A stretch of 38,699 nucleotides of DNA from Gammaproteobacteria bacterium. GTDB taxonomy: Bacteria; Pseudomonadota; Gammaproteobacteria; Pseudomonadales; CAMLJR01. The stretch spans positions 1 to 38,699 of the forward strand of contig JAJUJZ010000013.1 of the NCBI GenBank assembly GCA_029265075.1. The letters run 5' to 3'. The notes under the pieces are model-generated. The model did not search any database, had not been told where the DNA came from, and saw nothing but the letters and a program-made list of their open reading frames with translations. Positions 8,364-16,829 of the stretch are shown here, piece by piece. The position numbers were made by a program, and so were the translations under genes. Position 1 is the stretch's first letter; each line of letters opens with the position of its first letter.

Positions 8364-10916
8364 TCAGCTTGCGGTGCGCGTTCGCCGTGAATCGTGGCCG
8401 GTGCGCGGCGCGATGGAGGGCAGTCGCCAGATCTCTTCGTTGTACTCCCGGATGGTGCGGTCGGTGGAAAAACGGCCGCTGCTCGCCGTATTGAGAATGC
8501 TGCTGCGGGTCCATGCCTGCGGATCGTTGAAGCGGACCGCGGCGGCTTCCTGCGCGGCCAGATAGGACGCGAAATCGGCAGCCACCATCCATGGGTCGTG
8601 CGGGCTGAGGATCGACTCGACGATGGGTCGGAAGAGGCCGGCTTCGAAGCGGCTGAAATGGTCTCGTTCCAGCAGTGCCATAACGCGGGCCAGCGCTTTA
8701 TTTTCCGCCACGATCAGGTCCGGCCGGTATCGCTGGCGCTCCTCCAGTACCTGATCGGCGGTCAGCCCGAAGAGGAAGAAATGGTCGGCGCCGACCGCTT
8801 CACGGATTTCGATGTTGGCACCGTCCAGGGTACCGATGGTGAGAGCACCGTTCATCATGAACTTCATGTTGCCGGTGCCTGACGCCTCCTTGCCAGCGGT
8901 GGAAATCTGTTCGGAAAGATCGGTGCCGGGACAGATGCGCTCCATCAGGGTAACGCTGTAGTTCGGCAGGAAAACGACGCTTAACAGTCCCCTCATGGCC
9001 GGGTCACAGTTGATGACCGATGCCACGTTACCTATCAGCTTGATGATCAGCTTGGCACGGGCATAGCCGGGCGCGGCCTTGCCGCCGATCAGCACGCAGC
9101 GTGGAGTCCAGTCGGCCGTGTCGCCGCGCTTGATGCGATCGTAGAGATGGATGACGTGCAGCACATTGAGCAGCTGCCGCTTGTACTCGTGAATCCGTTT
9201 CACCTGCACATCGAACAGGTGCGACGGATCGAACTTCACGCCGCATTCGCGTTCGATCAGCGCTGCCAGCTGGCGCTTGTTGGTCTGGCGTACACTCTGC
9301 CATTGCTGTTGGAAGCCGGCGTCGTCGGCGAAGGCGCGCAGGCGGTCGAGCTGATCCATATCGCGTTGCCAGCCGTCGCCGATCGCCTCGCTGATCAGCT
9401 TCGCCAGCGGCGGATTGCAGTGGGCCAGCCAGCGGCGCTGAGTGACGCCGTTAGTCTTGTTGTTGAACTTCTCGGGCCACAGATCGTGGAAATCCCTGAA
9501 CAGTTCCTCGGTGAGCAGCCGCGTATGCAGGGCGGCCACGCCATTGACGGAAAAGCTGCCGACAATCGCCAGATGTGCCATGCGCACCTGCTGCACGTCG
9601 CCTTCCTCGATAATCGACATCCGCCGCAGCCGGTCGATATCGCCGGGCCAGCGGTTTGACACTTCGCCGAGGAAACGCGCGTTGATTTCGAAAATGATGT
9701 CGAGCAACCGCGGCAACAGCTGGCGGAACAGTGCCACCGGCCAGCGCTCCAGCGCTTCCGGCAGCAGTGTGTGGTTGGTATAGGCCATCGTGGAGGAGGT
9801 GATCTCCCAGGCCTGATCCCACTCCAGCCCTTCCTCATCCATCAGCAGACGCATCAGCTCAGCCACAGCGACAGTGGGGTGCGTATCATTGAGCTGGAAG
9901 CAGTTGAGTTCAGCGAAGCGGCTGAAGTCGTCGCCGTGATGAGCTTTCCAGTCGGCCAGCACATCCTGCAGGGTGGCTGAAGCGAGAAAATACTGCTGGC
10001 GGAGCCGCAGCTCCTTGCCGTTCTCGGTGGCGTCGTTGGGATAGAGCACCATGGTGATGTTGTCGGCTTCGTTCTTGGCGCGCACCGAGCCGGCGTAATC
10101 GCCCTCGTTGAACTCGCCGAGATCGAACACATCGGTCGGCTGTGCTGCCCACAGCCGCAGACTGTTGACGGTGCCGTTACGGTAGCCGGGAATCGGCATG
10201 TCGTACGGCACGGCCAGCACATCCTGAGTGTCGAGCAGATCGAACCGGAGTCGCCCGTGGCGATCGCGATAGCAGTGGGTGTGCCCGCCGAAGCGAACGC
10301 GGCGTGTGAACTCCGGGCGCTCGAACTCCCAGGGGTTGCCGTTGCGCAGCCAGTGGTCAGGTTCCTCGACCTGCCAGCCATTTTCGATGAGCTGGCGGAA
10401 CATGCCGTACTGATAACGCAGCCCGTAGCCGCGTACGGGCAGCTGGAGGGTGGCGCAGCTGTCGAGGAAGCAGGCTGCCAGCCGGCCGAGACCGCCATTG
10501 CCAAGGCCGGCGTCGGGCTCCAGCTCGGCGATCTCTTCAAGGCTCAGGCCGAACTCGTAGAGCGCCGCCGCGGTGTCATCCGCCACACCCAGATTCAGCA
10601 CCGCGTTGCCGAGCGTGCGACCGATCAGAAACTCCAGCGACAGGTAATGAAGCCGGCGCGGCTGCGCAGCACTGTAGCTCCTGGTGCTGTCGCGCCAGCG
10701 TTCGACCAGGCGGGAGCGGATGGCAAGCGCCAGTGCCTGGAAATGGTAGTGGGTACTGGTGCTCTCATCGCTGCGCCCCAGCGTCTGTACGAAGTGACGC
10801 TGAAAGGATTCCGCCAGACTGTCGCGATCCATGCCGAGACGAGGCACATCCATCAGGTCCCGTCTGGGTCGCCTGGCTGCCGTCGCATCAGGCTGGCTCC
10901 GGTCGCGCTGATCCAT
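8364..10916 (-). CDS. glgP: Glycogen/starch/maltodextrin phosphorylase
   Basis: An 850-residue cytoplasmic enzyme that releases glucose-1-phosphate from alpha-1,4-glucans using orthophosphate and pyridoxal phosphate. Family landmarks: YLSLEFLIGRTLGNAVLNLG and DAGLGNGGLGRLAACFLDS near the N-terminus, QLNDTHPTVAVAELMR in the middle, and the PLP site EASGTGNMKFMMNGALTIGTLDGANIEI with the Schiff-base lysine at K685. Length is normal. The chosen ATG has AGAGG about 8 nt upstream; an internal methionine (LMDVPRLGM) is an alternative. It is transcribed divergently from gnd-zwf, so glycogen breakdown and the oxidative pentose phosphate entry share an intergenic region. Specificity between glycogen and maltodextrin cannot be settled from sequence. 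Confidence 0.95.
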   Translation of the reverse strand: MDQRDRSQPDATAARRPRRDLMDVPRLGMDRDSLAESFQRHFVQTLGRSDESTSTHYHFQALALAIRSRLVERWRDSTRSYSAAQPRRLHYLSLEFLIGRTLGNAVLNLGVADDTAAALYEFGLSLEEIAELEPDAGLGNGGLGRLAACFLDSCATLQLPVRGYGLRYQYGMFRQLIENGWQVEEPDHWLRNGNPWEFERPEFTRRVRFGGHTHCYRDRHGRLRFDLLDTQDVLAVPYDMPIPGYRNGTVNSLRLWAAQPTDVFDLGEFNEGDYAGSVRAKNEADNITMVLYPNDATENGKELRLRQQYFLASATLQDVLADWKAHHGDDFSRFAELNCFQLNDTHPTVAVAELMRLLMDEEGLEWDQAWEITSSTMAYTNHTLLPEALERWPVALFRQLLPRLLDIIFEINARFLGEVSNRWPGDIDRLRRMSIIEEGDVQQVRMAHLAIVGSFSVNGVAALHTRLLTEELFRDFHDLWPEKFNNKTNGVTQRRWLAHCNPPLAKLISEAIGDGWQRDMDQLDRLRAFADDAGFQQQWQSVRQTNKRQLAALIERECGVKFDPSHLFDVQVKRIHEYKRQLLNVLHVIHLYDRIKRGDTADWTPRCVLIGGKAAPGYARAKLIIKLIGNVASVINCDPAMRGLLSVVFLPNYSVTLMERICPGTDLSEQISTAGKEASGTGNMKFMMNGALTIGTLDGANIEIREAVGADHFFLFGLTADQVLEERQRYRPDLIVAENKALARVMALLERDHFSRFEAGLFRPIVESILSPHDPWMVAADFASYLAAQEAAAVRFNDPQAWTRSSILNTASSGRFSTDRTIREYNEEIWRLPSIAPRTGHDSRRTRTAS

Positions 10917-11125
10917 GAGTGATACCTCTCTGATCCGTTGAGCACCCTTATGACGGTGGAGCGTAGCGGATGGTTCGGGCGAGTAGAAGCGCGACGTTAT
11001 CGATAGTCACTTCTCACTTCTGGCAAGCGCTGCCGCTGGAGCAGAGCGGAGCGCGGGGAGCGTGGCCGGGCCGGCCGGGTCAATAACAACGTATTGCAAC
11101 CGCGCACATGAAAAGGGAGCGTCAG

Positions 11126-12046
11126 ATGGAGGTTGGGCTGGTAGGGCTCGGCAGGATGGGCGCCAATATGGCCCTGCGCTGGCAGGCTGGTGGCGTCAGG
11201 GTCACAGGATTCGATGCCGATGAGACAGCGATCGCGCGTGCCGGCGTTGCACCGGTGGCGGGACTGGCTCAGCTGGTGGCAGAGCTGAGGCCACCGCGGA
11301 CTGTGTGGCTGATGTTGCCGGCGGGTGAGGTAACGGCACTGGCAGTGAACGAACTGGCCGGACTGCTCGCGCCGGGCGATATCGTGGTCGACGGCGCCAA
11401 CTCCTGGTATCGCGACAGCCAGCGGCATGCGGCACAACTGAGTGCTTGCGGTATCGGTTTCAGCGACGTCGGCGTTTCCGGCGGCGTATGGGGACGCGAC
11501 GAAGGCTATGGCCTGATGGCTGGCGGTGACGCACAGGTGGTTGCTCGCATCGAACCGCTGCTGCGGCTGCTGGCACCGGCCCCGGACCGGGGCTGGCTGC
11601 GCTGTGGACCGGCGGGCAGCGGTCACTTCGTTAAAATGGTGCACAACGGTATTGAGTACGGCCTGATGGCCGCCTATGCGGAGGGGTTCGCGCTGCTGCA
11701 AGCCAAAGAGGAGTTTAGCCTCGATCTGCCGGCCATCGCCGAGAGCTGGCGTCATGGCAGCGTGGTGCGCAGCTGGCTGCTTGATCTGACCACCGAGTTT
11801 CTGCGGTGCGATCCCGCGCTGGAGAGTGCCGCACCCTGGGTGTCCGATTCGGGGGCAGGACGCTGGACCGCGCTGGAGGCGATCGAACAGGGGGTGCCAG
11901 CGCCCGTCATCAGCCTGGCGCTGATGATGCGCTTCGCGAGCCGGGGCGAGGGCGATTACGCCGCGCGAATGCAGGCTATGATGCGGCAGGCGTTCGGCGG
12001 TCACGCGCTGCGCGAAGTGGACGATTCACAGGGGAGCGATGCATGA
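11126..12046 (+). CDS. gnd: 6-phosphogluconate dehydrogenase, short (~300-residue) form
   Basis: The enzyme oxidatively decarboxylates 6-phosphogluconate to ribulose-5-phosphate. I chose the ATG at 11126 (MEVGLVGLGRMGANMA) rather than the track's 11108, because AGGGAG lies 6 nt before 11126 and the dinucleotide-binding motif starts at once. Landmarks: GLGRMGANMA (cofactor), GVSGGVWGRDEGYGLMAGG (substrate) and GHFVKMVHNGIEYG with the catalytic lysine and asparagine. At 306 residues it is the short type, not the ~470-residue E. coli type; short forms are often NAD-preferring, though that is not provable here. The stop overlaps the zwf start (ATGA), so the two are translationally coupled. No 6-phosphogluconolactonase gene is present beside them. 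Confidence 0.9.
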   Translation: MEVGLVGLGRMGANMALRWQAGGVRVTGFDADETAIARAGVAPVAGLAQLVAELRPPRTVWLMLPAGEVTALAVNELAGLLAPGDIVVDGANSWYRDSQRHAAQLSACGIGFSDVGVSGGVWGRDEGYGLMAGGDAQVVARIEPLLRLLAPAPDRGWLRCGPAGSGHFVKMVHNGIEYGLMAAYAEGFALLQAKEEFSLDLPAIAESWRHGSVVRSWLLDLTTEFLRCDPALESAAPWVSDSGAGRWTALEAIEQGVPAPVISLALMMRFASRGEGDYAARMQAMMRQAFGGHALREVDDSQGSDA

Positions 12047-13527
12047 GTGCCACCCAGCCTTGCAGTTTTGTCATTTTCGGCGCCACTGGCAGTCTGGCGC
12101 GGGAGAAGCTGTTGCCCTCCCTGTATGCGCTGGAGCGCGCAGAAAAATTTCATGACCATCTCCGCTTCATCGCCTGCTCACGGCGCGACTGGAGTGTCGG
12201 TGAGTGGCGCGAATACCTGATGGAACGGGTGCTCACCAAACACGGCGCTGCCATCGATGAACGCTGCCTGCGGCGTCTGGCTGAACGCTTCGATTTCGTC
12301 AGTGGCGACCTCCACGATCCGCAGATGTATGCAGCCCTGCGCGACAAGCTGGGATCGAGTATTGGCGCCGGCTGTTCTGACGTTGTCTTTTATCTCGCCA
12401 TTCCGCCCGCCGATTTCTTTGGCGTCATCACCCAGCTGCATGACGCTGGCTTCAGTGCTCACAACGACAAGGGCAGTCGTCACCGCATCGTGGTGGAGAA
12501 ACCGTTTGGTGAAGATCTGGCCAGCGCCCGTCGGCTCAATGCCCACCTGCATGGTTACTTCAACGAGGAACAGATCTATCGGATCGATCACTATCTCGGC
12601 AAGGAGACTGTGCAGAATTTGCTGGTATTCCGCTTCGCCAACACACTGATCGAGCCGATCTGGAACCGCCACTTTATCGATCACGTGCAGATCACTGTCG
12701 CCGAGGAAGTTGGCGTGGAGGGGCGCGCGGGCTATTACGACGGTGCCGGGGCCCTGCGCGACATGCTGCAGAATCACCTCATGCAGCTGCTGTCGGTGGT
12801 GGCCATGGAGCCGCCCGCTTCGCTGGATGCTGATGCGCTGCGCGATGAGAAGGTGAAGGTGCTGCGCTCCATCCGCCCGATTCCGCGGCGCTCAGTGAGC
12901 AATTACGCACTGCGTGCGCAGTACACCGCCGGGCAGCTGCATGGTGAGTCCGTCTCCGGTTACCAGGAACTGGAAGGTGTGGAGCCCGGCTCTACCACCG
13001 AAACCTATGTGGCAGCCAAGTTCTATATCGATAACTGGCGCTGGTCAGGTGTCCCGTTCTACCTCCGCACCGGCAAGCGCATGGCGGAGCAGGTATCACT
13101 GATCAGCATTCGCTTTCGCCATCCCCCGCAGCAGCTGTTCCGGGAGACGCCGCTGGAGAACATCGAGCCTAACTGGGTGGTGCTGGCGCTGCAGCCCAAC
13201 GAGTCGATGCATCTGGAGGTGCATACCAAAAAGCCGGGCCTTGGCATGAATACCCGGCGATCGCGCCTGCTGGCTTCCTACCGCCAGGAGCACGAGACCG
13301 CTTCCGAGGCTTACGAGACCCTGCTGCTCGATGTCATCGAAGGGGACCGCAGTCTCTTCATCCGCTTTGACGAAGTGGAGCACGCGTGGCAGGTCGTCGA
13401 CCCCATTCTCCGGCACTGGGATGGGGATACCGGGTTCATCCACACCTATCCCGCGGGCAGCTGGGGGCCGGACGAGTCAGTCCGCTTGTTTGACAGCGAA
13501 GACCACAGCTGGCGCAACGAGGTCTGA
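12043..13527 (+). CDS. zwf: Glucose-6-phosphate 1-dehydrogenase
   Basis: The first enzyme of the oxidative pentose phosphate/Entner-Doudoroff entry: glucose-6-phosphate to 6-phosphogluconolactone with reduction of NAD(P). The track ORF begins at 11806 inside gnd, but the true start is ATG 12043 (MSATQPCSFVIFGATGSLAREKLL) with AGGGGAG upstream and an ATGA overlap with gnd. It shows the nucleotide-binding FGATGSLA near the N-terminus and the active-site signature RIDHYLGKE from R180 (H183 in the catalytic segment). Substrate-site segments IVVEKPFGEDL and YLRTGKRMAEQ are present. The 494-residue length is normal. It ends the gnd-zwf operon. Confidence 0.96.
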   Translation: MSATQPCSFVIFGATGSLAREKLLPSLYALERAEKFHDHLRFIACSRRDWSVGEWREYLMERVLTKHGAAIDERCLRRLAERFDFVSGDLHDPQMYAALRDKLGSSIGAGCSDVVFYLAIPPADFFGVITQLHDAGFSAHNDKGSRHRIVVEKPFGEDLASARRLNAHLHGYFNEEQIYRIDHYLGKETVQNLLVFRFANTLIEPIWNRHFIDHVQITVAEEVGVEGRAGYYDGAGALRDMLQNHLMQLLSVVAMEPPASLDADALRDEKVKVLRSIRPIPRRSVSNYALRAQYTAGQLHGESVSGYQELEGVEPGSTTETYVAAKFYIDNWRWSGVPFYLRTGKRMAEQVSLISIRFRHPPQQLFRETPLENIEPNWVVLALQPNESMHLEVHTKKPGLGMNTRRSRLLASYRQEHETASEAYETLLLDVIEGDRSLFIRFDEVEHAWQVVDPILRHWDGDTGFIHTYPAGSWGPDESVRLFDSEDHSWRNEV

Positions 13528-13529
13528 TG

Positions 13530-13552
13530 GCCCTGGCAGGGCTTCTTCCTTT
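13530..13552 (+). terminator. Weak hairpin after zwf
   Basis: GCCCT-GGC-AGGGC forms a 5-bp stem immediately after the zwf stop, followed by an interrupted pyrimidine/T tract (TTCTTCCTTT). It may act as a modest terminator; the stem is short and the T run is broken. Confidence 0.4.
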
Positions 13553-13955
13553 CCCATCGGTGCGCCAGTTCCGGGCCGCAACGGCTCAGCAGTTCAAAAC
13601 GGAGGCCCCGCGGGTTTATTTGTCTGAAATGAGACGCTCGTCACATATTGCCCCTATAACATGGTCGTTCAGGCGCTCCGGTAGTGTTTTTTAACAGAGA
13701 CACGTTTTTTATGGCTGAGTTTTGTGCCTGAGTTCGCAGGTCAGGCATAAGAAGCTTAGCTGTTCATGCTCTGACGATATTAGTAGGGGGCGCAAAACCG
13801 CTTTTATTAATGATCCAATGCTGTTGGCAGGGTGGATTGGGTCGCATTTACGGAAGAGCTGAAGCGGACGGGAACCCATCTGCTAAACCGTTGCCTCACA
13901 GGAACTCGGCTCGGTCCGGATGCCGATGTACACCCAAAAGTTTGGAGGCATAAAT
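13553..13955. other. ~400-bp gene-free leader region with a hairpin
   Basis: No credible gene is seen here. The base composition is more AT-rich in places than the surrounding coding DNA (for example GTGTTTTTTAACAGAG and GCTTTTATTAATGATCC). It contains a 7-bp perfect inverted repeat at 13725-13747. It lies upstream of the KGG stress-protein gene and probably holds its promoter and a long 5' leader, but I cannot place the promoter with confidence. Confidence 0.4.
13725..13747. repeat. Inverted repeat TGCCTGA / TCAGGCA
   Basis: Two perfect 7-bp arms separated by 9 nt (GTTCGCAGG), with no T tract after it, in the gene-free region about 210 nt upstream of the KGG protein. It could be an operator or an RNA stem; function unknown. 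Confidence 0.5.
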
Positions 13956-14168
13956 ATGGCTAATGAACAACAACCACGCACTCGCAGCAATCGGGGTTTT
14001 GCATCGATGGATCCTGAGAAGCAACGCGAGATCGCCAGCAAGGGGGGGCGTGCGGCGCATGCAAAAGGCACCGCGCATGAATTCACTTCTGAAGAAGCTC
14101 GGGAAGCTGGCCGTAAAGGCGGGCAGAACAGCCGCGGCGGTCGTCGCCAGCAGCAGCTCAATTCCTGA
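13956..14168 (+). CDS. KGG-motif general stress protein (YciG-like)
   Basis: A 70-residue, very hydrophilic, basic protein. The start at 13956 (MANEQQPRTR) has TGGAGG about 9 nt upstream, better supported than the track start at 13920. It contains the family's signature repeat: GFASMDPEKQREIASKGGRAAH followed by FTSEEAREAGRKGGQNSRGG, two copies of a [ED]..R..[AG]..GG motif. Such proteins are annotated as stress-induced and are often under stationary-phase control in enterobacteria; their biochemical role is unclear. A long non-coding stretch precedes it and a strong terminator follows, so it is monocistronic. Confidence 0.85.
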   Translation: MANEQQPRTRSNRGFASMDPEKQREIASKGGRAAHAKGTAHEFTSEEAREAGRKGGQNSRGGRRQQQLNS

Positions 14169-14234
14169 TAACCCGGGAAAACCGTTAACTGCTTCCATCA
14201 CGTGACCAGAGATCCGGCTGGAAGACGAAAATGT

Positions 14235-14261
14235 AAAGGCGGCCCGCAGGCCGCCTTTTTT
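14235..14261 (+). terminator. Strong Rho-independent terminator after the KGG protein gene
   Basis: AAAGGCGGCC-CGCA-GGCCGCCTTT is a perfect 10-bp stem with a 4-nt loop, followed by further Ts. It lies between the KGG gene and the convergent small secreted protein and may act on both strands. Confidence 0.9.
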
Positions 14262-14295
14262 CTGTGTGCCGGGCAGGGCGCGATGACGGCGTCGA

Positions 14296-14739
14296 TCAGT
14301 TGACGCGCGCCAGCTGTCCTTTCAGGGCGACACCGGCGATGACCGCCCCAGCGTGACATTCGTATTTCTGGGCGTCTTTGTATTCATTACGCTTGTAAAA
14401 GCTGACGATGTCGACCACCGCATTTGCCCCGGCCTGTTTGGCGGCGTTCTGCAGGGTGATGAGCGCTGACTGAAGTACCCAGGCGCAGGCGTTTTCGTCG
14501 CTTTTGTTGAAGGCGTTGGTCTTCTTGTTGGTCACTGCTTCTCGCAGCCGCTCCACTTTACCGGGCACTGACTGGCCTGCCAGATAGAACTTCACGCTGC
14601 CATCAAGCCGGCCGGCTTGCGTCGCTTCCGCGACCACACTGTGGAAGTCGAGGTGATGGGTCGTATCGCGGGCATGGCTGGTGAGCGGCAGCATAAGGGC
14701 AGCGAGGGTGATAGCTGCGAAAGCTCTTTTCATCATCAT
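14296..14739 (-). CDS. Small secreted protein, YbjQ/RcsF-like fold suspected
   Basis: A 147-residue protein with a Sec signal peptide (MMMKRAFAAITLAALMLPLTSHA). The mature part, starting near RDTTHHLDFHSVVAEATQAGRLDGSVKFYLAGQ, resembles a widespread proteobacterial family that databases sometimes mislabel as an excinuclease subunit; nothing here supports DNA repair. The segment ALITLQNAAKQAGANAVVDIVSFYKRNEY resembles the helix-strand pattern of YbjQ/RcsF-like domains. Two cysteines (NACAWV and KYECHAG) could form a disulfide in the periplasm. The start is preceded by GGAGAATG. It lies just downstream of the pigment operon on the same strand, separated from apeR by 67 nt. Function unknown. Confidence 0.7.
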   Translation of the reverse strand: MMMKRAFAAITLAALMLPLTSHARDTTHHLDFHSVVAEATQAGRLDGSVKFYLAGQSVPGKVERLREAVTNKKTNAFNKSDENACAWVLQSALITLQNAAKQAGANAVVDIVSFYKRNEYKDAQKYECHAGAVIAGVALKGQLARVN

Positions 14740-14806
14740 TCTCCATTGTGAGTTGCCGTTGCCGGCTTGTTTACGACAGCTGCAACCATTGCCGCTATCA
14801 GAACGC

Positions 14807-16039
14807 TCAGCTCTCCGTCCAGCGACGAAATACGAGAGACGTATTCACCCCGCCGAAAGCAAAGTTATTGTTCATTACATATTCATTGCGCATGATGCGC
14901 GGCTCGCCGCACAGGTAGTCGAGTTCGCCACAGCGCGGATCGACCTGCTCCAGATTGAGGTTGTGGACGTACCAGTCGCTGTTCATCATCTCGATTGAGA
15001 ACCACGCCTCCAGCGCGCCGCATGCGCCAAGCGTGTGACCCAGAAACCCTTTCTGCGAACTGATGGGCATCCCAGGCCCGAACAGCTCCGACGTCGCCAG
15101 CGTTTCGGCGATGTCTCCCTGTTCGGTGGCAGTGCCATGACCGTTGACGTAACCGATGGCGGAGGCCGGCAGCCCGGCATCCTGCAGGGCCAGCTCCATG
15201 GCGCGTCGCATCGTTGCTGTTTCCGGGCGGGTGGTGTGCTGACCATCGGCATTGCTGCCAAAACCGACGATTTCCGCATAAATGGTGGCACCCCGTGCCC
15301 GGGCATGTTCCAGCTCCTCCAGCACCAGCATGCCGGCTCCCTCGCCGATGACCAGTCCGTCGCGTGCGCTGTCGTAGGGGCGCGGGCTGGTGTGGGGCGC
15401 ATCGTTGCGCAGGCTGGTGGCATAGAGGGCATCGAACACCATCGCCTCGGTGGGACAGAGCTCTTCGCCGCCGCCGGCCAGCATCAGTGGCAGGCGCCCG
15501 AACCTGATGGCTTCATAGGCATAGCCGATACCCTGGCTGCCGCTGGTGCAGGCGCTGGAAGTCGGTATCACGCGGCCCTTCAGCCCGAAAAAGATACTGA
15601 CGTTGGCCGCCGTGGTGTGCGGCATCATGCGCACGTAAGAGTTGGCGTTGAGGCCATCGGCGGTGTAGTTCAGCAGCATGTTGCCGAAGGCCTTGATCTC
15701 ATCGGTGCTGCCGGTCGACGAGCCGCAGGCAACACCCATGCGCCCGTCACGGATGGCGGGGTCGTCCAGCAGTCCGGCCTGCGCCAGAGCGTGCTCCGCC
15801 GCGGCAACGACCAGATGCGAGACACGTCCCATGCTGCGCAGCTGTTTGCGGGTCCAGTGCCCGGGGATCGAAAAATCGGTGACAGGCCCTCCGAGCCGTG
15901 TGTTCAGTTCGGGATAACAATCCCAGTTGTCCATGCGGCGAATACCACTGCGATTCGCGGCAAAGGCGGCAGCAATGGTTGGCCAGTCGCTTCCCAGAGA
16001 GGTGATACCGGACATGCCGGTGACCACGACGCGTTTCAT
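14807..16039 (-). CDS. apeR: Beta-ketoacyl-ACP synthase (ApeR-type, FabF-like)
   Basis: A 410-residue thiolase-fold condensing enzyme with an intact triad: C164 in SSACTSGSQG, H301 in NGHGTATEQGD and H335 in GFLGHTLGACGA. It would carry out decarboxylative Claisen condensation on ACP-bound chains. The start has GGGAGG 5-6 nt upstream. It is the last gene of the pigment cluster, 61 nt after the ketoreductase; in described aryl-polyene clusters a stand-alone FabB/F-type KS closes the operon after apeO, apeP and apeQ, which matches here. It could supply short acyl starters, for example for the lipid anchor, rather than extend the polyene. Symbol by position and family. Confidence 0.85.
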   Translation of the reverse strand: MKRVVVTGMSGITSLGSDWPTIAAAFAANRSGIRRMDNWDCYPELNTRLGGPVTDFSIPGHWTRKQLRSMGRVSHLVVAAAEHALAQAGLLDDPAIRDGRMGVACGSSTGSTDEIKAFGNMLLNYTADGLNANSYVRMMPHTTAANVSIFFGLKGRVIPTSSACTSGSQGIGYAYEAIRFGRLPLMLAGGGEELCPTEAMVFDALYATSLRNDAPHTSPRPYDSARDGLVIGEGAGMLVLEELEHARARGATIYAEIVGFGSNADGQHTTRPETATMRRAMELALQDAGLPASAIGYVNGHGTATEQGDIAETLATSELFGPGMPISSQKGFLGHTLGACGALEAWFSIEMMNSDWYVHNLNLEQVDPRCGELDYLCGEPRIMRNEYVMNNNFAFGGVNTSLVFRRWTES

Positions 16040-16100
16040 TGAAGCCTCCCGGCGGTTGAACTGCTCATGAGAAATCAGTTATGTGCTGGTCCGGCGGCGC

Positions 16101-16829
16101 TCAGCACAGGCCGCCATTAACAGCCAGTACCTGGCGGGTGATGTAGCCGGCCTCTTCGGACATCAGAAAATTGACGGCGGCGGCAACTTCATCGGCACTG
16201 CCCAGTCGCTGCGCGGGAATGAGCGGCAGAATTTCATCAATCGGGACGTCGCCATCGACCATCTCGGTCTCAATCAGCCCGGGTGCCACGCAGTTGACGG
16301 TGATCCGGCGCTTGCCCAGCTCGGTGGCCAGCGCCTTCGCCGCCCCGATGATGCCGGCCTTTGAGGCGCTGTAGTTCACCTGGCCCCGGTTTCCGATCAG
16401 TCCCGAGACCGAGGTCATGCAAACAATGCGACCCGGCGCACGTCGCCGGATCATCGGCATGATCAGCGGGTGCAGCACATTGTAGAAGCCGTCCAGATTG
16501 GTGCGCAGTACCAGGTCCCAGTCCGCTTCGGACAAGGCTGGAAAGGCGCCATCGCGGGTAAGGCCGGCATTGCAGACCACGCCATAGTAGGCACCGTGAG
16601 TTTCGATGTCGGCTTCCAGCGCGGCGCGGGTGGCGGCGCGGTCGGCGACGTCAAACTGCAGAATGCGGCTGCTGACGCCATGCTCGCCAGCGGCAGCAGC
16701 CGTTGCCTCTGCTTCGTCGCGCCGGCTGCGGCAGTGCACCACAATATTGTATCCGGAGCGTGCCAGCCGCAGCGCGATGGCGCGTCCGATGCCCCGGCTC
16801 GAACCGGTGACGAGTACGGTCGGGTTCAT
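16101..16829 (-). CDS. apeQ: 3-ketoacyl-ACP reductase (FabG-like, ApeQ)
   Basis: A 242-residue short-chain dehydrogenase that reduces the beta-keto group formed after each condensation, using NADPH. It shows the cofactor motif TGSSRGIG (residues 8-15), CNAG around N88, and the catalytic S140 / Y153 / K157 (MTSVSGLIGNRGQVNYSASKAG). Length and the PG-[LM]-[IV]-x-T/E loop (CVAPGLIETEM) are typical of FabG. Its start overlaps the preceding dehydratase stop by 4 nt, indicating coupled translation. In an aryl-polyene pathway it would be the ketoreductase working between KS and DH. Confidence 0.9.
   Translation of the reverse strand: MNPTVLVTGSSRGIGRAIALRLARSGYNIVVHCRSRRDEAEATAAAAGEHGVSSRILQFDVADRAATRAALEADIETHGAYYGVVCNAGLTRDGAFPALSEADWDLVLRTNLDGFYNVLHPLIMPMIRRRAPGRIVCMTSVSGLIGNRGQVNYSASKAGIIGAAKALATELGKRRITVNCVAPGLIETEMVDGDVPIDEILPLIPAQRLGSADEVAAAVNFLMSEEAGYITRQVLAVNGGLC

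Noticed and set aside
11806-12042. N-terminal extension of the zwf ORF
   Set aside because: It lies wholly within gnd and has no family similarity; ATG 12043 has a good ribosome site and begins the conserved fold.
13871-13895. EcfG-like GGAAC ... CGTT motif before the KGG gene
   Set aside because: The spacer is about 13 nt rather than 16-17, and that system belongs to alphaproteobacteria.
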